From contig CAYXFZ010000001.1 in the NCBI GenBank assembly GCA_964464385.1, positions 7,757 to 71,756 of the forward strand: a stretch of DNA of 64,000 bases, in the 5' to 3' direction. This document shows positions 1 through 8,679 of this stretch, in pieces. How positions within the stretch are numbered: position 1 is the stretch's first letter; each line of letters starts with the position of its first letter. The notes under the pieces were generated by a model. The model was not told the origin of the DNA, searched no databases, and saw only the letters and a program-made list of their open reading frames with translations. The position numbers were made by a program, and so were the translations under genes. The stretch is from CAYXFZ01 sp964464385 (GTDB lineage: Bacteria > Planctomycetota > UBA1135).

Positions 1-2
1 GG

Positions 3-398
3 GCTGAGCGCAATGAGCAAATTGAGCTCATTGCCCAGGAAGAGCTCGCCGCCACTGCTGCCTTGGAGGAATGCCTCCTCGCCTCCAAATCTGTCGAACC
101 GAAGCCCCTGCCCGTTCCGGAACCGACCCCCTCATGGAGCCAGGATCTGCGCTGGCAAGAAGCCTCTCGCTTGGCGAGCTTGGCGGAAAGCGACTGGAAA
201 AAAGCAGTCGCCGAACAGGACAAAGAAGGCGGATTGGTCCTTGTCGCTTTTCAAAGAGAAGCCCGACAGCGGATCGAAAACGCCATGGCTCTTTTGGACG
301 ACCTGGCTGCCGATTGTTCGGACCTGCCTTCGGCTCAGATTGCCATTGCCGAAAAACGGCGCTCCGTGGAGCGGCAACTTCGCCATTTGCGTCATTGA
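3..398 (+). CDS. Hypothetical protein, C-terminal part
   Basis: The reading frame is open from the window edge and ends at a TGA, giving about 131 visible residues; the true start lies upstream. The sequence is highly charged and rich in Glu, Ala, Gln and Arg (for example QIELIAQEELAATAALEE), which suggests helical or coiled-coil structure. No catalytic motif or membrane segment is seen. The next gene starts 3 bases after the stop on the same strand, so the two are probably co-transcribed. I do not recognise the family. Confidence 0.6.
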   Translation, partial: AERNEQIELIAQEELAATAALEECLLASKSVEPKPLPVPEPTPSWSQDLRWQEASRLASLAESDWKKAVAEQDKEGGLVLVAFQREARQRIENAMALLDDLAADCSDLPSAQIAIAEKRRSVERQLRHLRH

Positions 399-400
399 TT

Positions 401-1225
401 ATGGTTCGTTGTGGATGGAATTCCAATGGCTTCGCCAGCCACCGGCTGGAAGAAGCCTTGCCCCTGCTGGCGGATCTTGGCTTTGAGGCTGTGGCCATTA
501 CCCCCGATGTGCCGCACTTGGATCCTCGCTACGCCACGCCGGCCGAAGTGGAACGCATCGGTCAACTTTGTCAGCAGCTTGGATTGTTGCCGGTGTTGGA
601 AACGGGTGCCCGCTACCTATTGGATTCCAAGCGCAAGCATCGGCCGAACATGCTGGAGTTGGATGACAGCAAAGACATTCGCTTGAAGTTTTTGCGGCAC
701 ATGATCGAGTGGTGTGAGCTTTTGGGGGCGGAAACTTTGTCTTTTTGGTCCGGGGTTCTACCCGAGGGCCAAACCGAGGCGGGAGCCATGGACCGATTGG
801 CCGTGGGTTGTGAAAATCTGGCCGGCGTGGCGGCGCGGCGCGGCGTGCGCTTGGCCTTGGAACCGGAGCCCGGCCACTTCATTGCCACCTTAGAGGATTG
901 GCGGGCATTTCATTCCGCTCACCCTGGCCTCGTGGGCCTAACCTTGGATGTCGGCCACCTTTTGGCGAACGAGGAACCGCCGGCTCATGAAGCGATCCCG
1001 GCGATGGCCGAACACATCCTCAACATCCAATTGGACGATAGCTACCTCGGTGTGCACGAACACCTTGCCCCGGGCGAGGGTGACGTGGACTTTCCGGCCC
1101 TGCAAGAGGCCATCGTTGTCGCTGGCTTGGATTGCCCGGCTTGCTGGGAACTTCCTCGGGACGGCCATCGCTTCGCGAGCCTCGCTCCGGAAGTTGCCCG
1201 GTTTTGGCAGGGCCTCGAAAAATGA
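401..1225 (+). CDS. Sugar phosphate isomerase/epimerase family TIM-barrel protein
   Basis: A 274-residue protein of the xylose-isomerase-like / AP endonuclease 2 TIM-barrel superfamily. The start MVRCGWNSNGF gives the usual first strand. Typical metal-site segments follow: LALEPEPGHF, LTLDVGHLL, HILNIQLDD, a His-rich loop (GVHEHLAPGEGD) and WELPRD near the end. This is the normal length for the family. The ATG at 401 lies 2 bases after the preceding stop, so the genes are probably coupled. Members isomerise or epimerise sugars or cyclitols, or process sugar phosphates; the substrate cannot be told here. It faces a sulfatase gene tail to tail with 34 bases between. Confidence 0.8.
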   Translation: MVRCGWNSNGFASHRLEEALPLLADLGFEAVAITPDVPHLDPRYATPAEVERIGQLCQQLGLLPVLETGARYLLDSKRKHRPNMLELDDSKDIRLKFLRHMIEWCELLGAETLSFWSGVLPEGQTEAGAMDRLAVGCENLAGVAARRGVRLALEPEPGHFIATLEDWRAFHSAHPGLVGLTLDVGHLLANEEPPAHEAIPAMAEHILNIQLDDSYLGVHEHLAPGEGDVDFPALQEAIVVAGLDCPACWELPRDGHRFASLAPEVARFWQGLEK

Positions 1226-1259
1226 AATAAGGGTTGGCTTTCCTCGCCCAGTCGTGAAT

Positions 1260-2459
1260 TCAATCCGCCAAGTTGCGGGTCTCGTTGGGATCGTTCGCCA
1301 AGTTAAAGATCAACTCCTTTTCAAAACCATCGGCATTGCGGCGACGGTGGATGGTTTTGCGGTCGCCATCAATCCAGGCCTCGGACTCCCAGACGTCATT
1401 GGAGGCAACAAAGCGGAATGGCGCGGCACTCGGGCCAAGCAAGGGAACCGGCGAGTCGGAGGGCAAAAGGCCGGCTGCCTGCAGAATCGTGGGAGTGACA
1501 TTGCCGATTTGTTGCGGTCGACTTTCGCGGCTTCCTGCTTGCACGCGACCGGGCCAGCGCAGAAGGCAAGGAACGCGCAGGCCACCCTCAAAAACAGTTC
1601 CTTTGCCGCCCCGTAGCTTGCCGTTGCTGCCCCCGTCTTCGGCGCGGGCGCCGTTGTCGGACAGAAAGAGAACCATGGTGTTCTCGGCCACACCACGCGC
1701 TTCAAGAGCCTGCAACACGCGCCCGACGGCCGCATCCAATTCCTCCACCATGGCGCAATACACGCGTCTTGCCGGATCTGCGATGTCCATGTGACGCCGG
1801 ATGGCTTCCACGGGTGCCTGCAAGGGTAGATGCGGCGCAGTAAAGGGGAGGTAGAGGAAGAAGGGTTGGTCCGGGGCCAAATTTTGCAGATACGTCACGG
1901 CTTCGGCCGCAAGGAGTTGCGTTGCGTACCCGGCTTCCAACACGGGGTCTTCGTTGCGCCACCAATCCAGGGCTCCGTCTCGAGCTCTGTGGCTTTCGTA
2001 ATCCACAGCCCCCTGGAGACAGCCATAAAAATGCTGGAAGCCTTGCTGATTGGGACGCTGGAATTCTTCGGCATGACCTAGGTGCCATTTGCCAATGCAA
2101 GCCGTGGCCCAACCCGCTTCTTGCAGCCGCGCGGCCACCGTCGGGATCCCAGCCGGAATCCCGACGGTGGCCTCGGGTCGCAACGGCCGCAAGCCCAAAT
2201 TCATGTCCATGGGGTCTTCACCAGTCAACAAGGCCGCTCGCGAAGGAGAGCAAAGCGGCCAACCGTAAAAGCGATCGAAAACCATGCCTTGCTGGGCGAG
2301 GGTATCCAGGTTTGGGGTGGCCATTTCGCCACCAAGAAAACCTAGATCGCCCATGCCGAGATCATCAGCCAGGATTACGACAAAATTGAGCGGCGCTTCG
2401 GAGCGGTCTTGCGCGCAAGAAGCCAGGAGGAGAATCGGCCCCAGGAAGATGAACTTCAT
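1260..2459 (-). CDS. Sulfatase, lipoprotein (formylglycine type)
   Basis: A 399-residue arylsulfatase-family (S1) enzyme. The N-terminus is a lipoprotein signal with lipobox LLASC (Cys15), so it is probably membrane-anchored outside the cytoplasm. The metal ligands VILADDLG (residues 28-35) and the nucleophile motif C70-S-P-S-R74 are present; Cys70 would be converted to formylglycine. GKWHLGH and LSDNGAR are further active-site motifs. It is the last gene of a four-gene minus-strand operon and its ATG overlaps the previous stop (ATGA). Likely role: desulfation of sulfated polysaccharides or small sulfate esters. No formylglycine-generating enzyme is in the window. The protein is slightly short, with a clipped C-terminal subdomain. 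Confidence 0.93.
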   Translation of the reverse strand: MKFIFLGPILLLASCAQDRSEAPLNFVVILADDLGMGDLGFLGGEMATPNLDTLAQQGMVFDRFYGWPLCSPSRAALLTGEDPMDMNLGLRPLRPEATVGIPAGIPTVAARLQEAGWATACIGKWHLGHAEEFQRPNQQGFQHFYGCLQGAVDYESHRARDGALDWWRNEDPVLEAGYATQLLAAEAVTYLQNLAPDQPFFLYLPFTAPHLPLQAPVEAIRRHMDIADPARRVYCAMVEELDAAVGRVLQALEARGVAENTMVLFLSDNGARAEDGGSNGKLRGGKGTVFEGGLRVPCLLRWPGRVQAGSRESRPQQIGNVTPTILQAAGLLPSDSPVPLLGPSAAPFRFVASNDVWESEAWIDGDRKTIHRRRNADGFEKELIFNLANDPNETRNLAD

Positions 2460-3868
2460 GGTCGCGAACGCTCACCCCAATCGGTTGGGGGTGTCCATCC
2501 CTCGGGCGCTGCCGCGACATAGTCCGGAATGGCAGTGTGGGGATAGAGTTTTTTCCAAGCATCCACCAAGGCAGAAAGTTCCACCACCGTATCCGGCTCT
2601 TGCTTCGCCAAGTTCTTTTGTTCTCCGGGATCGTCGCCCAAATGAAAAAGAAGATCCCGTTGGCGACCGTCTTCAAAGCTGCGCCGAATGTATTTCCATG
2701 GGCCGAAGCGGACTGCGTGAAAGAGGCCAAATTCGGAAAGGGTGGCGAAGAAGATCGGGCGCTTGGAGTCCATTGGGTCTTTTGCAAACAAAGGAAGAAG
2801 GTCGCGGCCATCCAAGGGCGAGTCCGCCTTGTTGGAAGTTGGCAAGGAAATCCCAGCCGCGGTCAGCATGGTGGGGGCCCAATCCTCGATGGCAACCTGA
2901 TGTTCTAATTGGGTTCCGGCACGGATATGGCCTGGCCAACGCAAGACGCCGGGGACATGAATGCCACCCTCAAAGGTCGTGCCTTTGCCGCTACGAAAGG
3001 GGCGGTTGCTGCGGCGTTCGGCAAAGGAAGCACCATTGTCACTCAAAAACAACACCATGGTATTTTTTTCAAAGCCATGTTCTTTGAGAGAGTCCAGTAC
3101 CCCACCTACGGCAAGATCGAGGGATTCCAACATGGCCAAGTAGGTGGCGTCCTTCTCATTTCCGACCTTCTCAAGGTAGTGGGCCACAAGCTCATCGGGT
3201 GCTTGGATCGGGGTGTGAACAGCACCAAAGGCCAACTCTAAGAAAAACGGCTGTTCGGAAGATTGCTCGGCAATCCAACGACGGGCTTCTTGGCCAAGCA
3301 AACGGGTGGAATAGCCGGCTTCTGCCACGGTTTCCCCGTTGCGTTGCCAATCGGGAGCGCCCCCCCGTGTGTGCGTCCAATGATCTCCAGCGCCGGTCAA
3401 GAATCCGTAGAAGTGATCAAAGCCACGCCGGTTGGGATGCATGCTGGGCGAGGCGTGCCCCAAGTGCCATTTCCCGATCAAAGATGTGGCATAACCGTGG
3501 TTGCGCAAACGCTCCGGTAACAAAACCACATCTCGTGGAATGCCGAGCGTATCCCACGGCCGAATGGGGCGATATTGCAGACCGAGGCGCATGGGCGAGT
3601 AACCGCTCAAAAGGGCCGCGCGGGTCGGCGTACATAGCGGCTGGACATAGCATTGGTTGAGGGATGCCCCTTCTTCGGCCAGCCGATTCAGGTTGGGGGT
3701 TTGCGCCATGGAGCCGTGGAAACCCAAATCTCCCCAGCCGAGATCATCCGCCAGGAAGATGACGAAATTGGGCGCCTGAGGAGCGTGCCTGGGGGACTCT
3801 TCGGCCCCCGCCGAGCACGCCGCCAAACCGAGGAGGGCGGAGCAGCCAAGCAAAAGGGCGCGGGCCAT
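2456..3868 (-). CDS. Sulfatase, lipoprotein (formylglycine type)
   Basis: A 470-residue S1-family sulfatase. Start MARALLLG was chosen because its ATG overlaps the upstream stop (ATGA) and begins a lipoprotein signal ending LGLAAC (Cys18). Metal-binding FLADDLGWGD is at about residues 38-47 and the formylglycine motif C79-T-P-T-R83 follows. GKWHLGH, FLSDNGAS and a C-terminal region with HLGDDPGEQKNLA are family-typical. It is a clear but diverged paralogue of the downstream sulfatase (CSPSR instead of CTPTR). The pair probably handles different sulfate positions of one substrate; this is inference from adjacency. Confidence 0.93.
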   Translation of the reverse strand: MARALLLGCSALLGLAACSAGAEESPRHAPQAPNFVIFLADDLGWGDLGFHGSMAQTPNLNRLAEEGASLNQCYVQPLCTPTRAALLSGYSPMRLGLQYRPIRPWDTLGIPRDVVLLPERLRNHGYATSLIGKWHLGHASPSMHPNRRGFDHFYGFLTGAGDHWTHTRGGAPDWQRNGETVAEAGYSTRLLGQEARRWIAEQSSEQPFFLELAFGAVHTPIQAPDELVAHYLEKVGNEKDATYLAMLESLDLAVGGVLDSLKEHGFEKNTMVLFLSDNGASFAERRSNRPFRSGKGTTFEGGIHVPGVLRWPGHIRAGTQLEHQVAIEDWAPTMLTAAGISLPTSNKADSPLDGRDLLPLFAKDPMDSKRPIFFATLSEFGLFHAVRFGPWKYIRRSFEDGRQRDLLFHLGDDPGEQKNLAKQEPDTVVELSALVDAWKKLYPHTAIPDYVAAAPEGWTPPTDWGERSRP

Positions 3869-5094
3869 CAGGCTTGGGCGGCGTCCAGAACCTCGCTTTC
3901 CGTCAGCAGGCGACTGGATTTTTTTGCCACATCCAGCACGGCGGCAATGCGTTCTTCCGTGGGCTGGATCCCTCGCTTTTCCAAAAACCAAATCACATTG
4001 GATTTACCACTCATGGGGCCGACCGAAATACGCTGTTCCAGGCCAAAGTCATCGGCCGGAACGCCCGAGTAAACCCGGTTGGCCAGCCAGGGATCATTTT
4101 TTCGCATGGCCTTGATGACCGCAGCGGCGTGTACGCCAGTAGCGGTCTCGAAGGCGTCAGCCCCAAATACGGCATATTCCTTGCGAATGGGCCTGCCTAC
4201 GGCCTCGCTGGCCAGTCGCACATAGCGTTCCAGGGCGGTCAAGTCGCGGTCAATCCAGCCGAGCAAGTGGAGATTGACCAACAAGAGATCCATCTCCGTA
4301 TTGCCGGCTCGTTCGCCGATCCCCAATGCGCAGGCGTGAGCCCGCTCAACTCCGGCGGAAAGAGCCGCCAAGGTGTTGACCAAACCGAGGCCACGATCCC
4401 GGTGACCATGCCAGTCCAAACCCACACTGGCGCCGCGCTCATTCAGAAAATTGGTCATCCAATCCACCAAATTGCGGACTCCCTCCGGGGTGGCACTGCC
4501 CACGGTATCGCACAAGCAGAGGCGATCTGCGCCCTCATCGACGGCGGCCCCGTAAAGGGCGGACAACGATTCCGGCGTGGCTCGCGTGGTGTCTTCCGTT
4601 ACGAACATCAGCGACAAGTCGTGGGATTTGGCAAATCGAACCGCGTCCCGAACCTTGCTAACCATGTCCGGCAATTCCCAGCCTTCGGCGTAGACGCGAA
4701 TCGGAGAACTCCCAATGAAGGCGCACACTTCGATCGGAGTCCCTACCCGTTGTGACATTTCTACCACGGGTTCAATGTCAGCAATGACGGTACGACAAGC
4801 GACATTAGGAGTGATACGAAGGTCGGCCATTTCCTTGGCCACGGCCTCGATGCTTTCGCGCGCGCCGTAGCCTGCGCCCGGAAGACCGACATCGGCAGTG
4901 TCAATGCCGAGCTCATCCATGACATGAACCAACTCAATCTTTTTGTCCAGGGGCGGATCGGTCACCGAAGGACACTGCAAGCCATCGCGTAGAGTTTCGT
5001 CGTCGAGTCGAATGGCGCCCTTCGGGGCCGGAAGTTGGTTGGGGCTGCCCTCGCACCAGTCGTAAATCAGTTCCGGTTGCACGGCCTCACTCAT
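3868..5094 (-). CDS. HMGL-type pyruvate carboxyltransferase / homocitrate-isopropylmalate synthase family protein
   Basis: A 408-residue DRE-TIM metallolyase family protein. The signature LDDETLRDGLQ near residue 30 holds the catalytic Arg and metal Asp, and LDWHGHRDRGLG supplies the metal-binding His pair. The C-terminal helical part (KEYAVFGADAFETATGVHAAAVIKAM) resembles homocitrate or isopropylmalate synthases. The start at 5094 is supported by a strong ribosome site (GGGAGGAG). The reaction is probably a Claisen-type condensation of acetyl-CoA with a 2-oxo acid, but no leucine or lysine pathway genes are nearby and HGHRD differs from the common HxHND, so the substrate is open. It overlaps both neighbours in the operon. 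Confidence 0.82.
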   Translation of the reverse strand: MSEAVQPELIYDWCEGSPNQLPAPKGAIRLDDETLRDGLQCPSVTDPPLDKKIELVHVMDELGIDTADVGLPGAGYGARESIEAVAKEMADLRITPNVACRTVIADIEPVVEMSQRVGTPIEVCAFIGSSPIRVYAEGWELPDMVSKVRDAVRFAKSHDLSLMFVTEDTTRATPESLSALYGAAVDEGADRLCLCDTVGSATPEGVRNLVDWMTNFLNERGASVGLDWHGHRDRGLGLVNTLAALSAGVERAHACALGIGERAGNTEMDLLLVNLHLLGWIDRDLTALERYVRLASEAVGRPIRKEYAVFGADAFETATGVHAAAVIKAMRKNDPWLANRVYSGVPADDFGLEQRISVGPMSGKSNVIWFLEKRGIQPTEERIAAVLDVAKKSSRLLTESEVLDAAQA

Positions 5095-6148
5095 CGGAAT
5101 CTCCTCCCTGTAGAAAATCGTCCAGCTCTTTTTGATCCAGGCGAGGAGGGCCACCCAACTCGGCAAGCAACTCATCAGTGACCCAATCGGCCAAGGTGAG
5201 ATCGGCGGCCATGACTTTCGGATTGTCCGGCTGTTCTACGCCGAGCACGATGCCCTCGCGCCGAAGCCGGCTCTTGGGCCGAAAAAGGCGGCGCTTGCGG
5301 AAAAGATCATGGCGCGTTTCTGAAACAACCCGCAGGCATTCGATGGCCGAGATAAAGGGCTCCCCTTCCACCAGCTCGGAAAAGAGGAGGTGGAGCAAAA
5401 CCAATTGATGATCCATGCCCAGCTTGTGTTCGTGGCGAAACTTTTCCAGACGGAAGTTGCGGGCTTGCTTGGTGTTGCCGAGCCGCTGCCGCATGCGCAT
5501 CAAGGCGGTGCGGGCGTCCTGGCGCAGCGGGCGAAACCGAGGAGAAGGGTGGCCACCGGGAGTGTCGGCGGGGAACAAGGCATCGGCGCGGGCCAAACAA
5601 AGATTGCGCCAACCGTAAAGCTCCCAAAGGTATTCCTCTTCGTCTTGGAAAGGCCGCGAAAGCTCTTCGCCAGTCGCAATCGTACTGGCTGGAGCCGCAG
5701 GGTTGCGATCCCAGAAGAGAGACAGCGATGCCGCGGATGGCGCAAACCAAGTGTCAATGGGGTCAAAGCCGCGGGCATGGGTTTGGTTGTGCAACCAACC
5801 GCCGGAGCGGAGTCGGCTGGAAGGATCCAAAGCCTCAAGCGATTCGTTGCGGCGGTAGCCTGCAAAGTGCATCAAGCCAACAAGAGTTCCGCCATCCATC
5901 ATGCGGTCATCGCCCAGGAGTCGGCGGTGCAACAAGAGGGAAAGCAACATGAGCTCGATATCGGAAAGTTGCTGGGCGCCGACATGGGATGTGAGAGAGG
6001 GAAGTTGGTCGAAGACCTCTGTTCTTAGGGCACGCACCTTTTGCACGGCGAGCGTCTCTTCCTGTGGATCGGGTTTGCCGTCTATGGACCGGGCCTTGAG
6101 TTGGTCAATGCGGTCGCAAATCTTGAGAAGGCCTTCGAGGGGGTTCAT
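5087..6148 (-). CDS. Hypothetical protein, first gene of sulfatase operon
   Basis: A 353-residue soluble-looking protein without signal peptide or membrane segments. It is rich in Leu, Arg and Asp. A helical N-terminal part (MNPLEGLLKICDRIDQL) is followed by an Arg-rich segment near residues 225-300 (FRLEKFRHEHKLGMDHQ; RKRRLFRPKSRLRREG). The Arg-rich tail resembles N-terminal domains found in front of some bacterial AAA ATPases, but there is no Walker motif, so I leave it unnamed. A TACAAT hexamer lies 8 bases before the ATG. Its stop overlaps the next gene by 8 bases, tying it to the synthase and sulfatases. Confidence 0.7.
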   Translation of the reverse strand: MNPLEGLLKICDRIDQLKARSIDGKPDPQEETLAVQKVRALRTEVFDQLPSLTSHVGAQQLSDIELMLLSLLLHRRLLGDDRMMDGGTLVGLMHFAGYRRNESLEALDPSSRLRSGGWLHNQTHARGFDPIDTWFAPSAASLSLFWDRNPAAPASTIATGEELSRPFQDEEEYLWELYGWRNLCLARADALFPADTPGGHPSPRFRPLRQDARTALMRMRQRLGNTKQARNFRLEKFRHEHKLGMDHQLVLLHLLFSELVEGEPFISAIECLRVVSETRHDLFRKRRLFRPKSRLRREGIVLGVEQPDNPKVMAADLTLADWVTDELLAELGGPPRLDQKELDDFLQGGDSDE

Positions 6149-6156
6149 TGCGCGTC

Positions 6157-6162
6157 ATTGTA
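6157..6162 (-). promoter_or_regulatory. -10-like hexamer TACAAT
   Basis: TACAAT on the minus strand ends 8 bases before the ATG at 6148. A transcript started from it would have almost no leader. No convincing -35 is visible. Confidence 0.45.
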
Positions 6163-6223
6163 GGGGGCACCGATCGGCCCGGGCACTTGGCGCGGGCAGT
6201 CCCGGAAAAACCGTGGCTGTGCC

Positions 6224-6229
6224 TATAAT
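6224..6229 (+). promoter_or_regulatory. -10 element TATAAT before mgtE
   Basis: A perfect TATAAT lies 9 bases before the ATG at 6239. The expected transcription start is within 0-3 bases of the ATG, so a leaderless mRNA is predicted. No good -35 is seen. Confidence 0.55.
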
Positions 6230-6238
6230 TCGCCTCCA

Positions 6239-7633
6239 ATGTCGGACGACCGTCGCCGCGCACAACGCCAACAGGTGCTGGAAGCCCTGCGCAGTCATTT
6301 GCAGCAGCCCGTGGAGGTCCAATTTTCAAGCGAAGAGGGACTGCACGAGGCTGACTTGGCGGATGTCTTGCACATGGATTTCTCGGTCGAGGAAGCCGCC
6401 AAGCTGTTTTCTTCCTTCGCCCCCAATCTTGCGGCCGAGGTCCTTGCCGAAGCAGAAAAGGAGTTTGCGTCTCGGCTAACCGAGGGCTTGAGTCCGTCCG
6501 CCCTCGGTGACCTTCTTGGCCGAATGTCCGCCGATGACGGCGCCGACCTCTTGGAGTTTGTGGACGAGGTTCGAGGACAAGAGGCCCTTGCCCACGTCCA
6601 GCCGGAAGAAGCCTCCGACTTGCGTCATTTGGGGGAGTATGGGCCCGAAACAGCGGGTGGAATGATGACCACCGAGTTCATTGCCGTGGCCCGAGAGGAT
6701 CATGTCGGTGATCTGCTCAAGCGGATTCGGCGTGGCGAGGAAGGCGAAGCAGAGACGATTCATGCCCTTTACATCACCGACCCGTCGGGTCGATTGCTGG
6801 GGGTGGTGTCTGCGCGTGAACTCCTGGCATCTCCGATTCACGATCCGGTTGGCGATCACGCCAGCCCCGATGTCATTCAGGCGCGCGCCGACGAAGACCA
6901 AGAGGAAGTTGCTCGGCGCTTGCTGCATTACAACTTGCACACCATTCCCGTGGTCGATCCGCGTGGCGTCTTGGTCGGGATCATTACCAGCGACGACGCC
7001 CTAGAGGTGTTGGAAGAAGAGGGCTCGGAAGATGCACTGCTTTTGGCGGGCGCTAGTGGTGATACGGAAGCGGGCGAGTCATTGTTTCGTCAAGTTGCGC
7101 ACCGTGCACCCATGTTGGCCATTACGGTCGCCGCGGGCCTGTTGATGTCCCGCGTCATGAATCTCTATGCCCCGGAGTCCGCTGGAGCTGAAGGTTTTCC
7201 AGGCAACTCCTGGTTCCTGATTCTTTCCTATATCCCTATGGTGTTGGCCTTGTCCGGCACGATTGGTAGCCAGACTTCCGCGCTATTGGTTCGCGGCTTT
7301 GCGGTTGGCCGCATCCGTCCGGGCCGTCGTCGCCGCGTATTTGTTGGCGAAGTGAAGATCGGTCTGACCTTGGGAGCGCTCACCGGTTTGATAGCCATTC
7401 CGGCGGCGGCTTTCTTTGCTGGCGGCGATTGGACCATCGGTTTTTCTTTGGGCCTTGCTCTTCTCCTGGCCATGGCTTGGGCCGCGACCGCTTCGACTCT
7501 CATTGCCTTGGGATCCGAGGCCGCAGGCTTGGACCCGGCCTTGGTGGCGGGCCCGGTGATGTTGGCCGTGAGTGATTTGTCCGCAGTTCTTCTTTTCTTT
7601 GGTGTGGCTCGCGCCTTGTTCCCAGCAGTTTGA
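6239..7633 (+). CDS. mgtE: Magnesium transporter MgtE
   Basis: A 464-residue MgtE channel. It has the full architecture: an N-terminal superhelical domain (about 1-130, with AAKLFSSF and ALGDLLGRM repeats), two CBS domains (about 135-255; GGMMTTEFIAV, SPDVIQARADEDQEEVAR, HTIPVVDPRG), a connecting helix, and five membrane segments (about 285-464). The conserved pore region is visible as SYIPMVLALSGTIGSQTSALLVRG and the last helices as GPVMLAVSDLSAVLLFFG. It imports Mg2+ across the inner membrane, with the cytosolic domains closing the pore when Mg2+ is abundant. It overlaps the signal peptidase gene by 4 bases. Confidence 0.96.
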   Translation: MSDDRRRAQRQQVLEALRSHLQQPVEVQFSSEEGLHEADLADVLHMDFSVEEAAKLFSSFAPNLAAEVLAEAEKEFASRLTEGLSPSALGDLLGRMSADDGADLLEFVDEVRGQEALAHVQPEEASDLRHLGEYGPETAGGMMTTEFIAVAREDHVGDLLKRIRRGEEGEAETIHALYITDPSGRLLGVVSARELLASPIHDPVGDHASPDVIQARADEDQEEVARRLLHYNLHTIPVVDPRGVLVGIITSDDALEVLEEEGSEDALLLAGASGDTEAGESLFRQVAHRAPMLAITVAAGLLMSRVMNLYAPESAGAEGFPGNSWFLILSYIPMVLALSGTIGSQTSALLVRGFAVGRIRPGRRRRVFVGEVKIGLTLGALTGLIAIPAAAFFAGGDWTIGFSLGLALLLAMAWAATASTLIALGSEAAGLDPALVAGPVMLAVSDLSAVLLFFGVARALFPAV

Positions 7634-8679
7634 ACTTCTTCGGTGGTTCTCGGGCCAAGTTTCTCAGTTGCGTGGGCTTGGCCCTACTCTTGGTCTTTGC
7701 CCTGCTCTTCCGGCCCGTGCGCATTGTTGGCGAGTCCATGTTGCCCAAGTTGGCCGACCGGGAAATTCGCCTCACGATTCCCACTTTTCTGCGACAAATC
7801 CGCCGCCACGACCGGGTGGTATTCCGTGAACCCGATACCGGCGATCTCGCCGTCAAGCGCGTCGCCGGTCTTCCCGGAGAAAGAGTGCACTTGGCTTCTG
7901 GCGACCTCTTTATTGATGGCCGCCGCGATCAACGAACCATAGAAAGCCCCTGGGATTTGATCCCCTTGCTCAATCTGGGTGCCGCCGAGATTGCCCCCGC
8001 ATTTGGGATCACGGATCGACAACGGGATGCCTCGGGGTTTTATTTGCTGAACGGCGAGGGCCGCTTGCGCAGGATGCCAATGGATGGCTTTCTCCTGGAC
8101 GGCAAACTGCACCGTGGTGAGCGACCGGCTGTGGACTTGGGCGTTGCTGCTTTCTATCAACTCACTGAAGATGGGTTTTTGGAGTTGCGGATTTTTGAGG
8201 GCGCCATTCTTCACAGCCTGCGTTTGGATCGGCGTGGATTTCTGCTCCAGCGGGAGGGGAAGGTTTTGGCCCAGGCCGTGGTTGCTGACGTCGGCGAAGG
8301 CTGGCTCATGCTGGCCAAGGTGGATCAACGCCTCATCGCTCTTCTTGGCGGCAAGTTGCTCTGCCAGCCTGTGCCGGTGGATCCGGCGCCGCCGGTCTCC
8401 ATTGCCGATGGCGTTTCCGGTCCCGCTTTTGAGCAAATTGGCTTGGCAGGCGCAGGCGTTTCCTTGAAGCGGATTCGAGTTGGCCGCGACTTTTTTCGGG
8501 AAGCAACCGGAACTTGGGCGGTTCGAGAGGAGTTGCAATTGACGGACAAGGAGTACTTCTTGCTGGGGGACCACCCTTCTGCCAGTCGCGACTCTCGTTT
8601 CTACGGGCCTGTCAGCAAAGGCCGCATCTTGGGCATCGTTGGCCCTCGCCTGCGCGCTGCCCCAGCCCACCAACCATGA
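7630..8679 (+). CDS. lepB: Signal peptidase I with large insertion
   Basis: A 349-residue S26 signal peptidase that removes signal peptides on the outer face of the inner membrane. One membrane helix (about 9-27) precedes the catalytic Ser36 in VGESML; catalytic Lys76 sits in LAVKRVAGLPGE. The box E motif LLGDHPSASRDSRFYGPV is near residue 315. Between the Lys region and box E lie roughly 200 extra residues (about 95-300) with no recognised domain, so the enzyme is well above minimal family length. The TTG start overlaps the mgtE stop (TTGA), and its own stop overlaps the sigma gene (ATGA). Confidence 0.9.
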   Translation: MNFFGGSRAKFLSCVGLALLLVFALLFRPVRIVGESMLPKLADREIRLTIPTFLRQIRRHDRVVFREPDTGDLAVKRVAGLPGERVHLASGDLFIDGRRDQRTIESPWDLIPLLNLGAAEIAPAFGITDRQRDASGFYLLNGEGRLRRMPMDGFLLDGKLHRGERPAVDLGVAAFYQLTEDGFLELRIFEGAILHSLRLDRRGFLLQREGKVLAQAVVADVGEGWLMLAKVDQRLIALLGGKLLCQPVPVDPAPPVSIADGVSGPAFEQIGLAGAGVSLKRIRVGRDFFREATGTWAVREELQLTDKEYFLLGDHPSASRDSRFYGPVSKGRILGIVGPRLRAAPAHQP

